From contig NZ_JAOVZR010000001.1 of assembly GCF_026619415.1 (NCBI RefSeq), forward strand, positions 4,696,501 to 4,760,500: a DNA stretch of 64,000 nt, read 5' to 3'. The notes beneath the pieces are model-generated. The model worked only from the letters and a program-made list of their open reading frames with translations, had not been told where the DNA came from and ran no database searches. This DNA comes from Hoeflea algicola (GTDB taxonomy: Bacteria; Pseudomonadota; Alphaproteobacteria; Rhizobiales; Rhizobiaceae). Shown one piece after another: positions 45,675-55,574 of this stretch. Made by a program: the position numbers and the translations under genes. The stretch's first letter is position 1, and each line of letters opens with the position of its first letter.

Positions 45675-46532
45675 ATGGTCTCTTTGAATTCGTTTCTGCC
45701 TGCCCGTTACCGCAAGGATGTCACTGTCATCCCGGTGGTTCGCTTGCATGGCGCGATCATGGCCGGCGGCAGCCAGTTCCGTTCCAATCTAAATATTGCC
45801 CAGGCTGCACCGCTGCTGGCGCGCGCCTTTGCTGACAAACGAGCACCGGCGGTAGCGATCATGGTCAATTCGCCGGGCGGTTCGCCGGTGCAGTCGCGGC
45901 TTATCTACAAGCGTATCCGCGATCTGGCGGCTGAAAAGAACAAGAAGGTCCTCGTCTTCGTCGAGGATGTCGCGGCCTCCGGCGGCTACATGATCGCCTG
46001 CGCTGGTGACGAAATCATCGCCGACCCGTCCTCCGTTGTCGGCTCGATCGGAGTGATTTCCGCTGGATTCGGCTTTACCGGATTGATCGACAAGATCGGC
46101 GTCGAGCGCCGGGTCTACACCGCTGGCGAGAACAAGTCGCTGCTCGATCCGTTCCAGCCGGAAAATCCTGACGACATCGCCTACCTCAAGGAACTCCAAC
46201 TCGACATCCACAAGGTCTTCATCGATCTGGTCAAGGACAGCCGCGGCAGCCGTCTCAAGGAAGATCCCGCTCTCTTCACCGGTCGGTTCTGGACGGCGAT
46301 CCGCGGCATGGATCTGGGCCTGATTGATGGGTTGGGCGACCTGCGCTCAACCCTGCGCGATCGCTATGGCGACAAGGTGAAAATGCGGTTGATCGCGCCG
46401 CAGCGCGGCATGTTCGGCCGTCGGTCGCCGGGTGTTTCCGCAGGAATGGCCGCCGAAGCGCTTGCCGGGATCGGCGAAGCAGGGTTGAATGCACTGGACG
46501 AACGGGCGCTCTGGTCGCGCTACGGGCTGTAA
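45675..46532 (+). CDS. S49-family peptidase (SppA-like)
   Basis: A 285-residue protein with the ClpP-like fold of signal peptide peptidase A. The nucleophile Ser lies in EDVAASGGYMIACAGDEI and the catalytic Lys is expected in the ARAFADK-type helix or QSRLIYKRIRDL; NSPGGSPVQS is also typical. It lacks the N-terminal membrane helix of E. coli SppA and has half its length, like the short bacterial and archaeal forms. The ATG at 45675 is preferred over a TTG at 45666; AGGA lies ten bases upstream. Confidence 0.88.
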   Translation: MVSLNSFLPARYRKDVTVIPVVRLHGAIMAGGSQFRSNLNIAQAAPLLARAFADKRAPAVAIMVNSPGGSPVQSRLIYKRIRDLAAEKNKKVLVFVEDVAASGGYMIACAGDEIIADPSSVVGSIGVISAGFGFTGLIDKIGVERRVYTAGENKSLLDPFQPENPDDIAYLKELQLDIHKVFIDLVKDSRGSRLKEDPALFTGRFWTAIRGMDLGLIDGLGDLRSTLRDRYGDKVKMRLIAPQRGMFGRRSPGVSAGMAAEALAGIGEAGLNALDERALWSRYGL

Positions 46533-46617
46533 CCGCAAACCGGGCTCGAACGCGGGCCGCGTGACCGGTAGACAAACAGGCCGGAAATCTGGCCCGGAAA
46601 CAGGGAAAGGATCGCAT

Positions 46618-46809
46618 ATGCCGCAGCTTCTTCTGCTCGCCGCCGCGGGCGCCGTCGCCTGGCTCGGCTACAAGCGGTTCGTGGCCGAGGCTGCGCGGGT
46701 CAGCGCCCGAGTGCGCGCCGCCGAGAAGGAAACCCGGTCTGGCGCGCAGGGCACCCTGATCGAGGACCCTGAAACGGGTGAGTACCGGTTGCGCAAACCC
46801 GACGAATAG
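46618..46809 (+). CDS. Small membrane-anchored hypothetical protein
   Basis: A 63-residue protein with one hydrophobic N-terminal helix (QLLLLAAAGAVAWLGYKRFV) and a charged cytosolic tail rich in Arg and Glu, ending in DPETGEYRLRKPDE. GGGAAAGGA precedes ATG 46618. It sits 85 bases after the S49 peptidase gene in the same direction. I do not recognise a function; a conserved short rhizobial protein of this form between these neighbours seems familiar. Confidence 0.75.
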   Translation: MPQLLLLAAAGAVAWLGYKRFVAEAARVSARVRAAEKETRSGAQGTLIEDPETGEYRLRKPDE

Positions 46810-46820
46810 GCTTGCCGCAT

Positions 46821-46847
46821 GGCCGCGTCAGCAACAACGCCGCGGCC
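46821..46847 (+). terminator. GC-rich hairpin before glyQ
   Basis: GGCCGCG at 46821-46827 pairs with CGCGGCC at 46841-46847. No T-run follows, so termination would be weak. Confidence 0.3.
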
Positions 46848-46970
46848 TCGTGTGTGCTTCCACCCCGCAGACACCCTTGACCGTAATGACGAGCCATGGC
46901 ACCTGTCGCCGCACTTCCCGGGCGCAGTAGAGGCGACGGGAAGACCATGCGTTTTATTCGGATCCAAGCC

Positions 46971-47918
46971 ATGACCGTTGCCGATCACAACCATCCCACC
47001 CGTTCGTTCCAGGGCCTGATTCTGGCACTGCACCGCTACTGGGCGGATTATGGCTGCGTGATTCTGCAGCCCTATGACATGGAAGTCGGCGCAGGCACCT
47101 TCCACCCGGCAACCACCTTGCGGGCGCTCGGGCCGAAGCCCTGGAACGCCGCTTACGTGCAGCCTTCACGCCGCCCCAAGGATGGCCGTTACGGCGAAAA
47201 CCCCAATCGGCTGCAGCATTATTATCAGTATCAGGTGATCCTCAAGCCGAACCCGTCGAACCTGCAGGAGCTTTATCTGGGCTCGCTGGCGGCGATCGGC
47301 GTCGATCCGTTGCTGCATGATATCCGCTTTGTCGAGGACGACTGGGAGAGCCCGACGCTTGGCGCCTGGGGGCTCGGCTGGGAATGCTGGTGCGACGGCA
47401 TGGAAGTCAGCCAGTTCACCTATTTCCAGCAAGTCTGCGGCATCGAGTGCGCGCCGGTGGCGGGCGAATTGACCTACGGGCTCGAGCGGCTGGCGATGTA
47501 TGTCCAGGGCGTCGACAATGTCTACGATCTCAATTTTAACGGCCGCGAGGGGGCTGAAAAGGTCACATATGGTGATGTCTTCCTGCAGGCTGAGCAGGAA
47601 TATTCGCGCTACAATTTCGAAATCGCCGATACGGCGATCCTGCTCAAGCATTTCGAGGACGCCGAAAAGGAATGCGAGGCAATTCTCAAGGCCGGCGCGC
47701 CGACAGAACCTGGCGCGCTTCATAGATGCGTGCTGCCAGCCTATGACCAGTGCATCAAGGCGAGCCACGTATTCAACCTGCTTGATGCCCGCGGCGTCAT
47801 TTCGGTGACGGAACGCCAAGGCTATATCTTGCGGGTGCGCAATCTCTCGCGGCAATGCGGCGAAGCGTTCTTGCTGACCGATGCTGGTGGCGCACAGTTC
47901 CTTCAGGCGGCGCAGTAA
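46971..47918 (+). CDS. glyQ: Glycyl-tRNA synthetase, alpha subunit
   Basis: A 315-residue class II synthetase subunit that forms glycyl-adenylate. The sequence is highly conserved: [42 protein letters not shown] at the start and [27 protein letters not shown] next. ATG 46971 gives the usual short leader; ATG 46947, with GGGAAG just upstream, is possible. The beta subunit gene lies 5.3 kb downstream with five genes between. Confidence 0.96.
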   Translation: MTVADHNHPTRSFQGLILALHRYWADYGCVILQPYDMEVGAGTFHPATTLRALGPKPWNAAYVQPSRRPKDGRYGENPNRLQHYYQYQVILKPNPSNLQELYLGSLAAIGVDPLLHDIRFVEDDWESPTLGAWGLGWECWCDGMEVSQFTYFQQVCGIECAPVAGELTYGLERLAMYVQGVDNVYDLNFNGREGAEKVTYGDVFLQAEQEYSRYNFEIADTAILLKHFEDAEKECEAILKAGAPTEPGALHRCVLPAYDQCIKASHVFNLLDARGVISVTERQGYILRVRNLSRQCGEAFLLTDAGGAQFLQAAQ

Positions 47919-48038
47919 TTCGGGTTATTGACGCCCGCGCCTGATGGGCGTGTCGCATAGACCGCGCCAGCGGCGCGGCGCGCATTCTCACGATATCAGA
48001 CGCCGCGCGTCGCACCCTGCCATTTTGCCGGCATGGTT

Positions 48039-49523
48039 TCAGGCCGCGGAGATCGATTTGTTGATGACGGGCTTTTCTCCGTCCTTGGTAACATCGAACA
48101 AGCGGTCATTATGGTACGCGCGCTTGTCCTCATACATCAACCGGTCCGCGCGCTTGACCAGATCCTCCATCGATTCGCCATCCTGACTGGTGGCGGTACC
48201 GATGGAGACACTGATCGGCGCATTGGAATAGAACTGGTTGTTGATGTGAAGCAATTCATTGATGGTCTCGACCATGGCGGCGGCGGTTTTCTTGTCGGCG
48301 CCGGGCAGCAGCACGGTGAATTCATCGCCGCCAACGCGGGCGGCATGATTGGGACGTGACACCACCGAGTTGAGCACCTCACCAAATCGGCGCAGCAGCG
48401 CATCGCCGGCGTCGTGCCCAAGCTGGTCGTTGGCCTGCTTGAGACCATTGAGGTCCATCACGATGGCTGACACCGGACGCAGCGGCTTGCGTTCGAGGCG
48501 GTTCATTTCGTCCTTGTAGAACGCACGGTTGTGCAGCTTTGTCAGCACGTCGTGCTTGCCGAGATATTCGAGATAGGCTTCGGCCTTCTTGCGCGCGGTG
48601 ATATCGGTTAGTGCGACCTGCACTTGCGCCCAGTCGTTCTCATGCCCGGGCAGCACCGAAAAATGCAAGAGAATATGCCGCACGGTGCCATCAAGGGCGT
48701 AGTTGACCACTTCCCGGGAATGAAACAACTGTCCCTCCCAGAGATCCATCAATTGTTCTCTGAACGGCTTTTCCATTTCATCGCGGAAAATTTCGACCTG
48801 GCGCTGCAGCAGCGTCTGAACGTCGGGTGCGCAGAACAGGTCGAGCGTTGCCTGATTGACATTGATGATCCGGATTTCGCTCATGCATTGCTGCACGAAT
48901 TCCGGATGCACATCCATGAACACGCGAAAATCCTCGATGCCACGGTTGCGCACGGTTTCAAGCAGGTTCCGGATCTGGCTGAAGTCCTCGACCCAGAGCG
49001 ATACCGGCGAATATTCAAACAGGCCTTCGGCATAACGGCGGCTCTGGACTTCGTTGCGGCGCGCATCCTCGCGCTGGGTAACGTCTTCGGTGGTCAGCAG
49101 GATCCGGTCAAGCGTCTGCTCATGGCCCGGCAGCACAGCGCCGCGGAGCAGGATGTCCATGCGTTGGCCGGAAAGCGAGTAATTGACCGTATTGCTGCGG
49201 AAGTCGGTTTTCCCGTCCCACAACTCGGCAAGTTCGTTGACATGGCTATCGAGCATTTCGTCGCGAAACACGACTGACAAATTGTCGATGAGGTGTTGCG
49301 GGCTGTCCGCTTCGAACAGGTCCAGTGTTTTCTGGTTCACCTTGAGAACCCGGATCGCCGCCGAACACGCAGCAACCCTCGCAATGTCTTCCTTCAGAAA
49401 GGCGCGGATGTCGGTAACGCCGTCAGCACGCCAGCGGTCGAACAGCAGCTTCACGCCGCTAAAATCCTCGATCCACATAGCAATCGGCGCCAAGTCGAAG
49501 ATACCGGTCTCGGAATTATTCAT
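48039..49523 (-). CDS. Diguanylate cyclase with two tandem, homologous sensor (PAS-like) modules
   Basis: A 494-residue soluble protein. Modules at about residues 7-150 and 163-310 are clear duplicates: both contain W-EDFS, NQ-TLDLF, FRDEM, LW-G, VNY, LPGHE and a D-T-R end. A GGDEF domain follows, with an intact GGDEF at 398-402 and the usual metal Asp in VMDLNGLKQANDQLGHDAGD. The inhibitory RxxD I-site is replaced by SRPN, so no product inhibition is expected. It makes c-di-GMP in response to an unknown signal and interrupts glyQ-glyS on the opposite strand. Confidence 0.92.
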   Translation of the reverse strand: MNNSETGIFDLAPIAMWIEDFSGVKLLFDRWRADGVTDIRAFLKEDIARVAACSAAIRVLKVNQKTLDLFEADSPQHLIDNLSVVFRDEMLDSHVNELAELWDGKTDFRSNTVNYSLSGQRMDILLRGAVLPGHEQTLDRILLTTEDVTQREDARRNEVQSRRYAEGLFEYSPVSLWVEDFSQIRNLLETVRNRGIEDFRVFMDVHPEFVQQCMSEIRIINVNQATLDLFCAPDVQTLLQRQVEIFRDEMEKPFREQLMDLWEGQLFHSREVVNYALDGTVRHILLHFSVLPGHENDWAQVQVALTDITARKKAEAYLEYLGKHDVLTKLHNRAFYKDEMNRLERKPLRPVSAIVMDLNGLKQANDQLGHDAGDALLRRFGEVLNSVVSRPNHAARVGGDEFTVLLPGADKKTAAAMVETINELLHINNQFYSNAPISVSIGTATSQDGESMEDLVKRADRLMYEDKRAYHNDRLFDVTKDGEKPVINKSISAA

Positions 49524-49814
49524 TCAATCGGCGTCCCTGTTTCTGAAGAGGCAGCCCGGCTTGCGTCGTTGCCAGGCGCGTCTGAATCCATGTGGCCGAT
49601 TATCGACTGCCAATGGTAAAGTAATGCTTGACGAAACCCCGTGGAAAATCACTGCGGCGGCCAAATTTGGCACACAGCAGTAATCTGCAGATTTCATTGT
49701 AACAACACCGGTTTACTTGCCTTGTCCCGTGGATTTTTCCGGGCTTCCGGCATAAGGTCGCAATCTTGTTCGGTCGTGCCTGGGCAAATCAATTATAAAA
49801 GGGGAGTGTGGCGC

Positions 49815-50375
49815 ATGATGACTTGGATTATTTTGGCGGTGCTGGTTGGCATCGTGGTCTACGGGGTTTCGCTCTACAACACGCTGGTCAAGAACCGCCA
49901 GATGGCAGGTGAGGGCTGGAGCGGCATTGACGTTCAATTGAAGCGGCGGGCGGATTTGATCCCCAATCTTCTCGAAGCAGTCAAAGGCTACATGTCGCAC
50001 GAAAAGGAACTTCTCGAGGAAGTAACCCGGCTGCGCAGCCAGGCTGTCGCCGGCAACACCGGTTCGCCCGAGCAAAGGGCGTCGATCGAAGGCGCGCTGA
50101 GCGGTGCGCTTGGCCGGTTGATGGCGGTGGCTGAAAGCTATCCCGACCTCAAGGCCAGCGAGAATTTCAAGGAATTCCAGCAGGCACTCGAAGAGACTGA
50201 AAACGAGATCTCGATGTCCAGGCGCTATTACAACGGCGCGGTACGCAATCTCAATGTCTCGGTGGAAACCTTCCCCTCGGTGCTGATTGCCAACCAGTTT
50301 GGCTTCGTCAAGGCCGAGTATTTCGAAATCGAGGAAGAGGCCGACCGCGCCGTTCCCAAGGTTTCTTTCCAGTAA
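49815..50375 (+). CDS. LemA family protein
   Basis: A 186-residue protein with an N-terminal membrane helix (MTWIILAVLVGIVVYGVSLYNTLV) and the LemA core: LKRRADLIPNLLEAVKGYMSHEKELLEEVTRLRSQA, then NEISMSRRYYNGAVRNLN and FPSVLIANQFGF. LemA proteins have a helical bundle, often periplasmic or at the membrane, and an unclear function. ATG 49815 or 49818 is the start, after AAGGGGAG. It is co-directional with the DUF2207 gene 26 bases away, a pairing seen widely. Confidence 0.92.
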   Translation: MMTWIILAVLVGIVVYGVSLYNTLVKNRQMAGEGWSGIDVQLKRRADLIPNLLEAVKGYMSHEKELLEEVTRLRSQAVAGNTGSPEQRASIEGALSGALGRLMAVAESYPDLKASENFKEFQQALEETENEISMSRRYYNGAVRNLNVSVETFPSVLIANQFGFVKAEYFEIEEEADRAVPKVSFQ

Positions 50376-50401
50376 GAAACTCTCTCCAGGGAGGCCAGAC
50401 A

Positions 50402-52336
50402 ATGCGGCATTGGCTTATCGCGATCGTTGCCTGCTGGGTGCTGCTTGTTCCGCAAGCAGCCACGGCGCGCGAGGAAATACGCTCCTACATCGCTGACATC
50501 GAGGTTCGCACCGATGCGGCGATCGAGGTCACCGAAACGATCACGGTCAATGCCGAGGGCGGCGACATCCGGCGCGGCATTTATCGCGATATTCCGCTGC
50601 GTGCGCTCGATGAGTGGGGGCTGTGGTCGAGCAATGGCTTCGATCTCATCGAGGTGCTCCACAACGGTCAGCCATCGCCCTACAACACTGAATGGCAGGG
50701 TCGCTTCTTCCGGATCTATATCGGTGATGCCGATACCATCATCCCGCACGGTGAGCACACCTACACGATCCGCTACCTGACCACCCGGCAGTTGCGGTTT
50801 TTCGATGATTATGATGAGCTCTACTGGAACGTGACCGGCAATTTCTGGAGTTTTCCGATTCTCGCCGCCGAAGCCCGCGTGCATCTGCCCGACGGCGCCC
50901 GCGCCCAACAGCTTGCCGCCTATACTGGCGGCTTTGGCGATAATGGCAGCGATTATACAGCCTCCGGGCAGGGGACCTCCGAAGCACGGTTCCAACTCAC
51001 CAAGGCGCTCGATCCACAACAAGGCATGACCGTTGCCGTGGGTTTCACCAAGGGCGTGGTTTCTGCCGATGCGGACGGATCCGGGGGCGGGTTTGGCAGC
51101 AATGTCGGCATATTCCTGCTGATCCTGGGCTGGCTTATTGTGCCGTTCTATTTCCTGTTTGCCTGGAACAAGGTCGGCCGTGATCCGCCGTCGCCGCCCA
51201 TTATTCCGTTGTTTCATGCGCCTGACAATCTGTCGCCGGCAGCACTTTCCTATGCCCATTTCAACCGGTTTCGCCAGGGCGCCAAGGGAGCTGACCTGTC
51301 TTTCATCGCAGCACTTTTGTCGCTGGGCGTGAAACGCTTCCTGACAATCGACGAATATCAGGATGGCAACATCGCCTTCAAACGCGGGCCTGTCGCCGGC
51401 AAGAACCCGCAGCCTGCCTTGCCTGCCGGTGAAAACGCGCTTTATGCAGGCCTGCTCGGCAATCGCTCCGAAATCTATCTCGACAAGCACAACGGACCCG
51501 CCTTGCAGAGTGCGCAGGCAGCCCTACGCAGCGCCATACAGGTCGAATATCAGGGCAAGTATTATCGTGCCAACACTGCATGGTTCGTCTTCGGCGTTGC
51601 CATCGCGATTGTCACATTCATAGTTGGCATCATTCTGCAGGACCCACCGGACGAAGGACTTGGGTATCTGATCCCGGTGCTGCTCACCTCGCTGTTCGGC
51701 GGCGTCATCCTGGTCATCGGTCGGGTTGTGTACGGCAGCCCCGGGGCAGGGAGTGTCAGCCGTTTCTTTGGTGGCCTGTTGCTGTTCATCGGCACCGCGG
51801 TGTTTTTGGGTGGCGGCGTCGCCGTGGTGGCGATGCCCGGCGAGGTGCCGATCTATCGCCTGGCCGCCGTGCTTGTTGTTATCGGCTTCGCGGTGATCAT
51901 CCTGATGCATTGGTTACTGGGCGCACCGACCGCGCTTGGCGCCAAAGTTCTCACCGATATCAAGGGCTTCAAGCTCTACCTCGAAACCGCTGAAACCAAC
52001 CGGCTCAATCTGCGCGACGCGCCGAAAATGTCGGAGGAGCTGTTTGAGCGGTTTCTGCCCTATGCGGCGGGTCTGGGCGTTGAAAAGCCCTGGTCGGAAG
52101 CCTGGGCCTCGCATCTGGCGCGGGTAGCCCCCGACCGCGCTGATGACTATCACCCTGGCTGGTACCACGGCAATTCATGGTCGCCCGGCAATATCGGCGC
52201 GGCAGCCGCATCCTCGGTGGCAGCGGTATCTGCGGCGATGGCCGCATCCATGCCCGAGCCCAAGAGTTCATCTGGCTCGTCCGGCGGCGGTTCTTCCGGC
52301 GGCGGTGGTGGCGGCGGCGGCGGTGGTGGCTGGTAA
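50402..52336 (+). CDS. DUF2207 membrane protein
   Basis: A 644-residue protein: signal peptide (HWLIAIVACWVLLVPQAATA), a periplasmic DUF2207 domain with EVTETITVNAEGGDIRRGIYRDIP, a membrane helix near residues 238-258, a cytosolic segment, four more hydrophobic segments and a C-terminal tail of about 17 residues rich in Gly and Ser ending in Trp. GGGAGG precedes the start. The function is unknown; the constant partnership with LemA suggests a common envelope role. Confidence 0.9.
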   Translation: MRHWLIAIVACWVLLVPQAATAREEIRSYIADIEVRTDAAIEVTETITVNAEGGDIRRGIYRDIPLRALDEWGLWSSNGFDLIEVLHNGQPSPYNTEWQGRFFRIYIGDADTIIPHGEHTYTIRYLTTRQLRFFDDYDELYWNVTGNFWSFPILAAEARVHLPDGARAQQLAAYTGGFGDNGSDYTASGQGTSEARFQLTKALDPQQGMTVAVGFTKGVVSADADGSGGGFGSNVGIFLLILGWLIVPFYFLFAWNKVGRDPPSPPIIPLFHAPDNLSPAALSYAHFNRFRQGAKGADLSFIAALLSLGVKRFLTIDEYQDGNIAFKRGPVAGKNPQPALPAGENALYAGLLGNRSEIYLDKHNGPALQSAQAALRSAIQVEYQGKYYRANTAWFVFGVAIAIVTFIVGIILQDPPDEGLGYLIPVLLTSLFGGVILVIGRVVYGSPGAGSVSRFFGGLLLFIGTAVFLGGGVAVVAMPGEVPIYRLAAVLVVIGFAVIILMHWLLGAPTALGAKVLTDIKGFKLYLETAETNRLNLRDAPKMSEELFERFLPYAAGLGVEKPWSEAWASHLARVAPDRADDYHPGWYHGNSWSPGNIGAAAASSVAAVSAAMAASMPEPKSSSGSSGGGSSGGGGGGGGGGGW

Positions 52337-52471
52337 ATCGGCCTCCATCTGCGCTTTTTTGTCTCGTTTGCCATGTTGACGCATTGTCAACCGAAGCTGT
52401 GCTTGCGCTACGTGTGCGTGTGCGTATCGTAAACCGCAATTGCTTCGAAAGACGTAGACAGGAATAGTGCC

Positions 52472-52717
52472 ATGGCCAAAGGTCAAATCGCCGGAACCGC
52501 CCCCATTCGCATCGAGGTTGAGGCCGGAAAGAACTATTTCTGGTGCGCCTGCGGTCGTTCGGCCAAGCAGCCCTTTTGCGACGGCAGCCACAAGGGTACC
52601 GAATTTTCCCCGGTGAAATGGACCGCCGAAGCCAGTGGGGCGAAATTCTTCTGCGCCTGCAAACAGACCGACGGCCAACCCTTTTGCGATGGCTCGCACA
52701 AGGCGTTGGCTGTGTGA
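52472..52717 (+). CDS. Dual CDGSH-type iron-sulfur protein
   Basis: An 81-residue protein with two complete 2Fe-2S motifs of the CDGSH type: ligands Cys25, Cys27, Cys36, His40 and Cys61, Cys63, Cys72, His76. Each follows the C-x-C-x2-(S/T)-x3-P-x-CDGSH rule. It is soluble, without the membrane helix of mitoNEET. Proteins of this type act in redox or cluster transfer. Its stop overlaps the start of the VOC gene (TGATG). Confidence 0.94.
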   Translation: MAKGQIAGTAPIRIEVEAGKNYFWCACGRSAKQPFCDGSHKGTEFSPVKWTAEASGAKFFCACKQTDGQPFCDGSHKALAV

Positions 52718-53103
52718 TGACACCGGCGAGATTGACGGCACAGGCTCCGGTGATGCTGGCCTCGAATCTGATCGAGAGCGTCGAATTCTGGAAGGCCCGG
52801 TGCGGCTTTACCGCCAATCTGTGGGGGGACCCGCCGGATTTCGCCATCCTTCGCCGCGACGGCATGCATCTGATGCTGTCGCAAAAGCCTGCCGGTCACG
52901 AAATCATCCCCAACTGGCATATCAAGGACAAGCTCTGGAACGCCTATTTCTGGGTGGATGACGCCAAGGCGCTGCATGCGGAATTTGTCGCAGCCGGCGC
53001 GCCGATCGATTACGGCCCCTGCGTCCAGGATTACGGAGTGCTCGAGTTCGGTATCCAGGATCCCGATGGCCGCGACATCGCGTTCGGTCAGTCGCTCGAC
53101 TGA
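52717..53103 (+). CDS. VOC (glyoxalase/bleomycin-resistance) superfamily protein
   Basis: A 128-residue protein with the paired beta-alpha-beta-beta-beta modules of the vicinal oxygen chelate fold: VMLASNLIESVEFWKARCGF at the start, AYFWVDDAKALHAEFVAAGAPI in the middle and LEFGIQDPDGRDIAFGQSL at the end with the typical metal Glu. It is coupled to the CDGSH gene by overlapping stop and start codons. The substrate is unknown. Confidence 0.87.
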   Translation: MTPARLTAQAPVMLASNLIESVEFWKARCGFTANLWGDPPDFAILRRDGMHLMLSQKPAGHEIIPNWHIKDKLWNAYFWVDDAKALHAEFVAAGAPIDYGPCVQDYGVLEFGIQDPDGRDIAFGQSLD

Positions 53104-53233
53104 GCCAGGTGTCCTCATTGTCCCTTTCTCGCACAGGGCGCGTCCCTGCTTGGGCGGATAATCCTCAATCGACAGATGACATTTCCGGCCGGGCTTGCTA
53201 AGTCCCGGCCGAATTCCGATTGCAGGATATCCC

Positions 53234-55573
53234 ATGCCCGACCTACTGATTGAACTCCGCTCCGAGGAAATTCCCGCACGCATGCAGCGCAAGGCTGCCG
53301 GCGATTTGCGCAAATCCGTGACCGACGCACTGGTTGATGCGGGCCTGACCTACCAGGCCGCGCGCGAATACTGGACGCCGAGACGGCTGACGCTGGATGT
53401 TCGCGGCCTGACCGCTCGGTCCAAGGACGTCAAAGACGAGATCAAGGGCCCATCCACCAAGGCGCCGGAACAGGCAATCGCCGGCTTCATGCGCAAGGCC
53501 GGGCTCAACGACATTTCCGAAGCCCATATTCATACCGATCCGAAGAAGGGCGATTTCTATCTCGCCCGCATTTCCCGACCGGGCAGGTCCGCCGAGGAGA
53601 TCATCGCCGACGTGATGCCGGGCATCATTCGCGGTTTCTCCTGGCCGAAATCAATGCGCTGGGGCAGTGCCTCTATGCCCAAGGGCGCAAGCTACAACGG
53701 CATCGAAGGCAAGGGTGGCGAAGCGCTCAGATGGGTGCGGCCGCTGCAATCGATCATCTGCACTTTCGGCCCGGAAACCGAGGACCCGACCGTCATCGAT
53801 TTTGCCATTGATGGTCTTGTCGCCGGCAACCAGACCGCCGGCCACCGCTTTCACGCGCCCGATCCGTTCACCGTGCGGCGGTTTGACGATTACGCCGAAA
53901 AGCTCGAGCGCGCGCATGTGGTGCTCGACGCCGACCGGCGCAAGGAAATCATTCTTTCCGATGCCCGCAACCTCGCCTTTGCCTCCGGGCTGGAACTGGT
54001 CGAGGACGAGGCGCTGCTCGACGAAGTCTCCGGACTGGTCGAATGGCCGGTGGTGCTGATGGGCGAGTTCGAGGAGGATTTCCTGCAGATCCCCGACGAC
54101 ATTATCCGGCTGACCATCAAGACCAACCAGAAATGCTTCGTGCTCAGAAAGCCCGGCAACGGGCTGTCCAACAAGTTCATCCTGGTCTCCAACATCGAGG
54201 CCAGCGACGGCGGCAAGGAAATCGCCCTCGGCAACGCCAAGGTGGTGCGCGCGCGGCTTTCCGATGCACTCTATTTTTGGACCACCGACCAGGCCAATCT
54301 GCCCGACATGGCCAAGCTTGAAACTTCGGCTGAAAAGCTCGGACTCGATATGACCAAGCCGCTCGATCAGCGCATGGCGCGCCTGGATCAGTTGAACGTT
54401 ACCTTCCACGCAAAGCTTGGTTCGCAGGGCGAACGCGTTCAGCGCATCGCCAAACTGGCGGCCGAACTGGCGCCAACGGTCGGTGCCGATCCGGCGCTGG
54501 CCACCCGCGCGGCACTGCTCGCCAAGGCTGATCTGACCACCGAAGTGGTCGGCGAATTCCCCGAATTGCAGGGCGTGATGGGCCGCATCTATGCCGGCCT
54601 GCAGGGCGAGAATGCGAGCGTCGCAGCAGCCCTCGAAGAACACTACAAGCCGCAAGGCCCGTCAGATGAAGTGCCGACCGACCCGGTGTCGATCGCCGTC
54701 GCCTTGGCCGACAAGCTCGACACGCTGGTCGGCTTCTGGGCCATCGACGAAAAGCCGACAGGGTCGAAGGATCCCTATGCTCTCCGCCGCGCGGCGCTGG
54801 GCATGATCCGGATAGTGGTCGAGAATCAAATAGAGTTGGGGTGGTGGCCTGGCTTTGTTATTGCCGGGCGAAGAGTCATGGGACAAATGCTGAAGACTGC
54901 GTACGCTCAGAAAATTTCGCTTCCAATTGTTGAGTTGAATAGCGAGATGGCAAAAACTGTGGCTGAGCTTGCTGACGTGTCCGACAAAGCGGTCAATGTG
55001 TTGACTAGCGAGAGTTTCCGCATTCCGCCTCAGGACTGGGAAATACAACGGTCAAATGACCTCCTATCCTTCTTCCACGACCGCCTCAAGGTTTACCTGC
55101 GTGACAAGGGTGCCCGCCACGATCTCATCGACGCGGTGATCACGCCGTCCTCCGATGACCTCTTGGACATTACCCGCCGCGTCGAGGCACTGGGTGCGTT
55201 CCTTGATACCGAGGACGGCAAGAACCTGCTGGCCGGCGCCAAGCGCGCCGCCAATATTCTTGCCGCCGAGGAGAAGAAGGGCACGGCTGTTGCCGAGACG
55301 GTTGACCCGGCGTTGTTCGAGTTCGATGCCGAGAAAAACCTCTTTGCTGCGGTGAATCAATCTGTCAGCGCAGCGACTCAAGCGATTGGGAATGAAGATT
55401 ATTCCGCCGCCATGAGCGCACTTGCCACTTTACGTGAACCCGTTGATTCATTTTTTGAAGCAGTGCTGGTAAACGCAGAAGTTGAAAGTGCTCGGGCCAA
55501 TCGCCTCGCGTTGCTCGCCATGATCCGTCAGGCCACCGGCGCAGTCGCCGACTTCTCCCGTATCGCCGGATAG
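53234..55573 (+). CDS. glyS: Glycyl-tRNA synthetase, beta subunit
   Basis: A 779-residue subunit that binds tRNA(Gly) and works with GlyQ. Conserved blocks include the N-terminal [21 protein letters not shown]-, [13 protein letters not shown], and [20 protein letters not shown]. coli GlyS has 689 residues. Residues about 526-607 and 705-755 come from DNA with about 50 and 48 percent GC by my count, with rare codons (ATA, AGA, CTA). The first patch lies where homologues are shorter and variable. The protein remains in frame throughout. The ATG at 53234 is used; the frame continues to 53195. Confidence 0.94.
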   Translation: MPDLLIELRSEEIPARMQRKAAGDLRKSVTDALVDAGLTYQAAREYWTPRRLTLDVRGLTARSKDVKDEIKGPSTKAPEQAIAGFMRKAGLNDISEAHIHTDPKKGDFYLARISRPGRSAEEIIADVMPGIIRGFSWPKSMRWGSASMPKGASYNGIEGKGGEALRWVRPLQSIICTFGPETEDPTVIDFAIDGLVAGNQTAGHRFHAPDPFTVRRFDDYAEKLERAHVVLDADRRKEIILSDARNLAFASGLELVEDEALLDEVSGLVEWPVVLMGEFEEDFLQIPDDIIRLTIKTNQKCFVLRKPGNGLSNKFILVSNIEASDGGKEIALGNAKVVRARLSDALYFWTTDQANLPDMAKLETSAEKLGLDMTKPLDQRMARLDQLNVTFHAKLGSQGERVQRIAKLAAELAPTVGADPALATRAALLAKADLTTEVVGEFPELQGVMGRIYAGLQGENASVAAALEEHYKPQGPSDEVPTDPVSIAVALADKLDTLVGFWAIDEKPTGSKDPYALRRAALGMIRIVVENQIELGWWPGFVIAGRRVMGQMLKTAYAQKISLPIVELNSEMAKTVAELADVSDKAVNVLTSESFRIPPQDWEIQRSNDLLSFFHDRLKVYLRDKGARHDLIDAVITPSSDDLLDITRRVEALGAFLDTEDGKNLLAGAKRAANILAAEEKKGTAVAETVDPALFEFDAEKNLFAAVNQSVSAATQAIGNEDYSAAMSALATLREPVDSFFEAVLVNAEVESARANRLALLAMIRQATGAVADFSRIAG

Positions 55574-55574
55574 C

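Noticed and set aside
52255..52336. Repetitive GGC/GGT tract as a tandem DNA repeat
   Set aside because: It encodes the Gly/Ser-rich tail of the DUF2207 protein in frame and is not a separate element.
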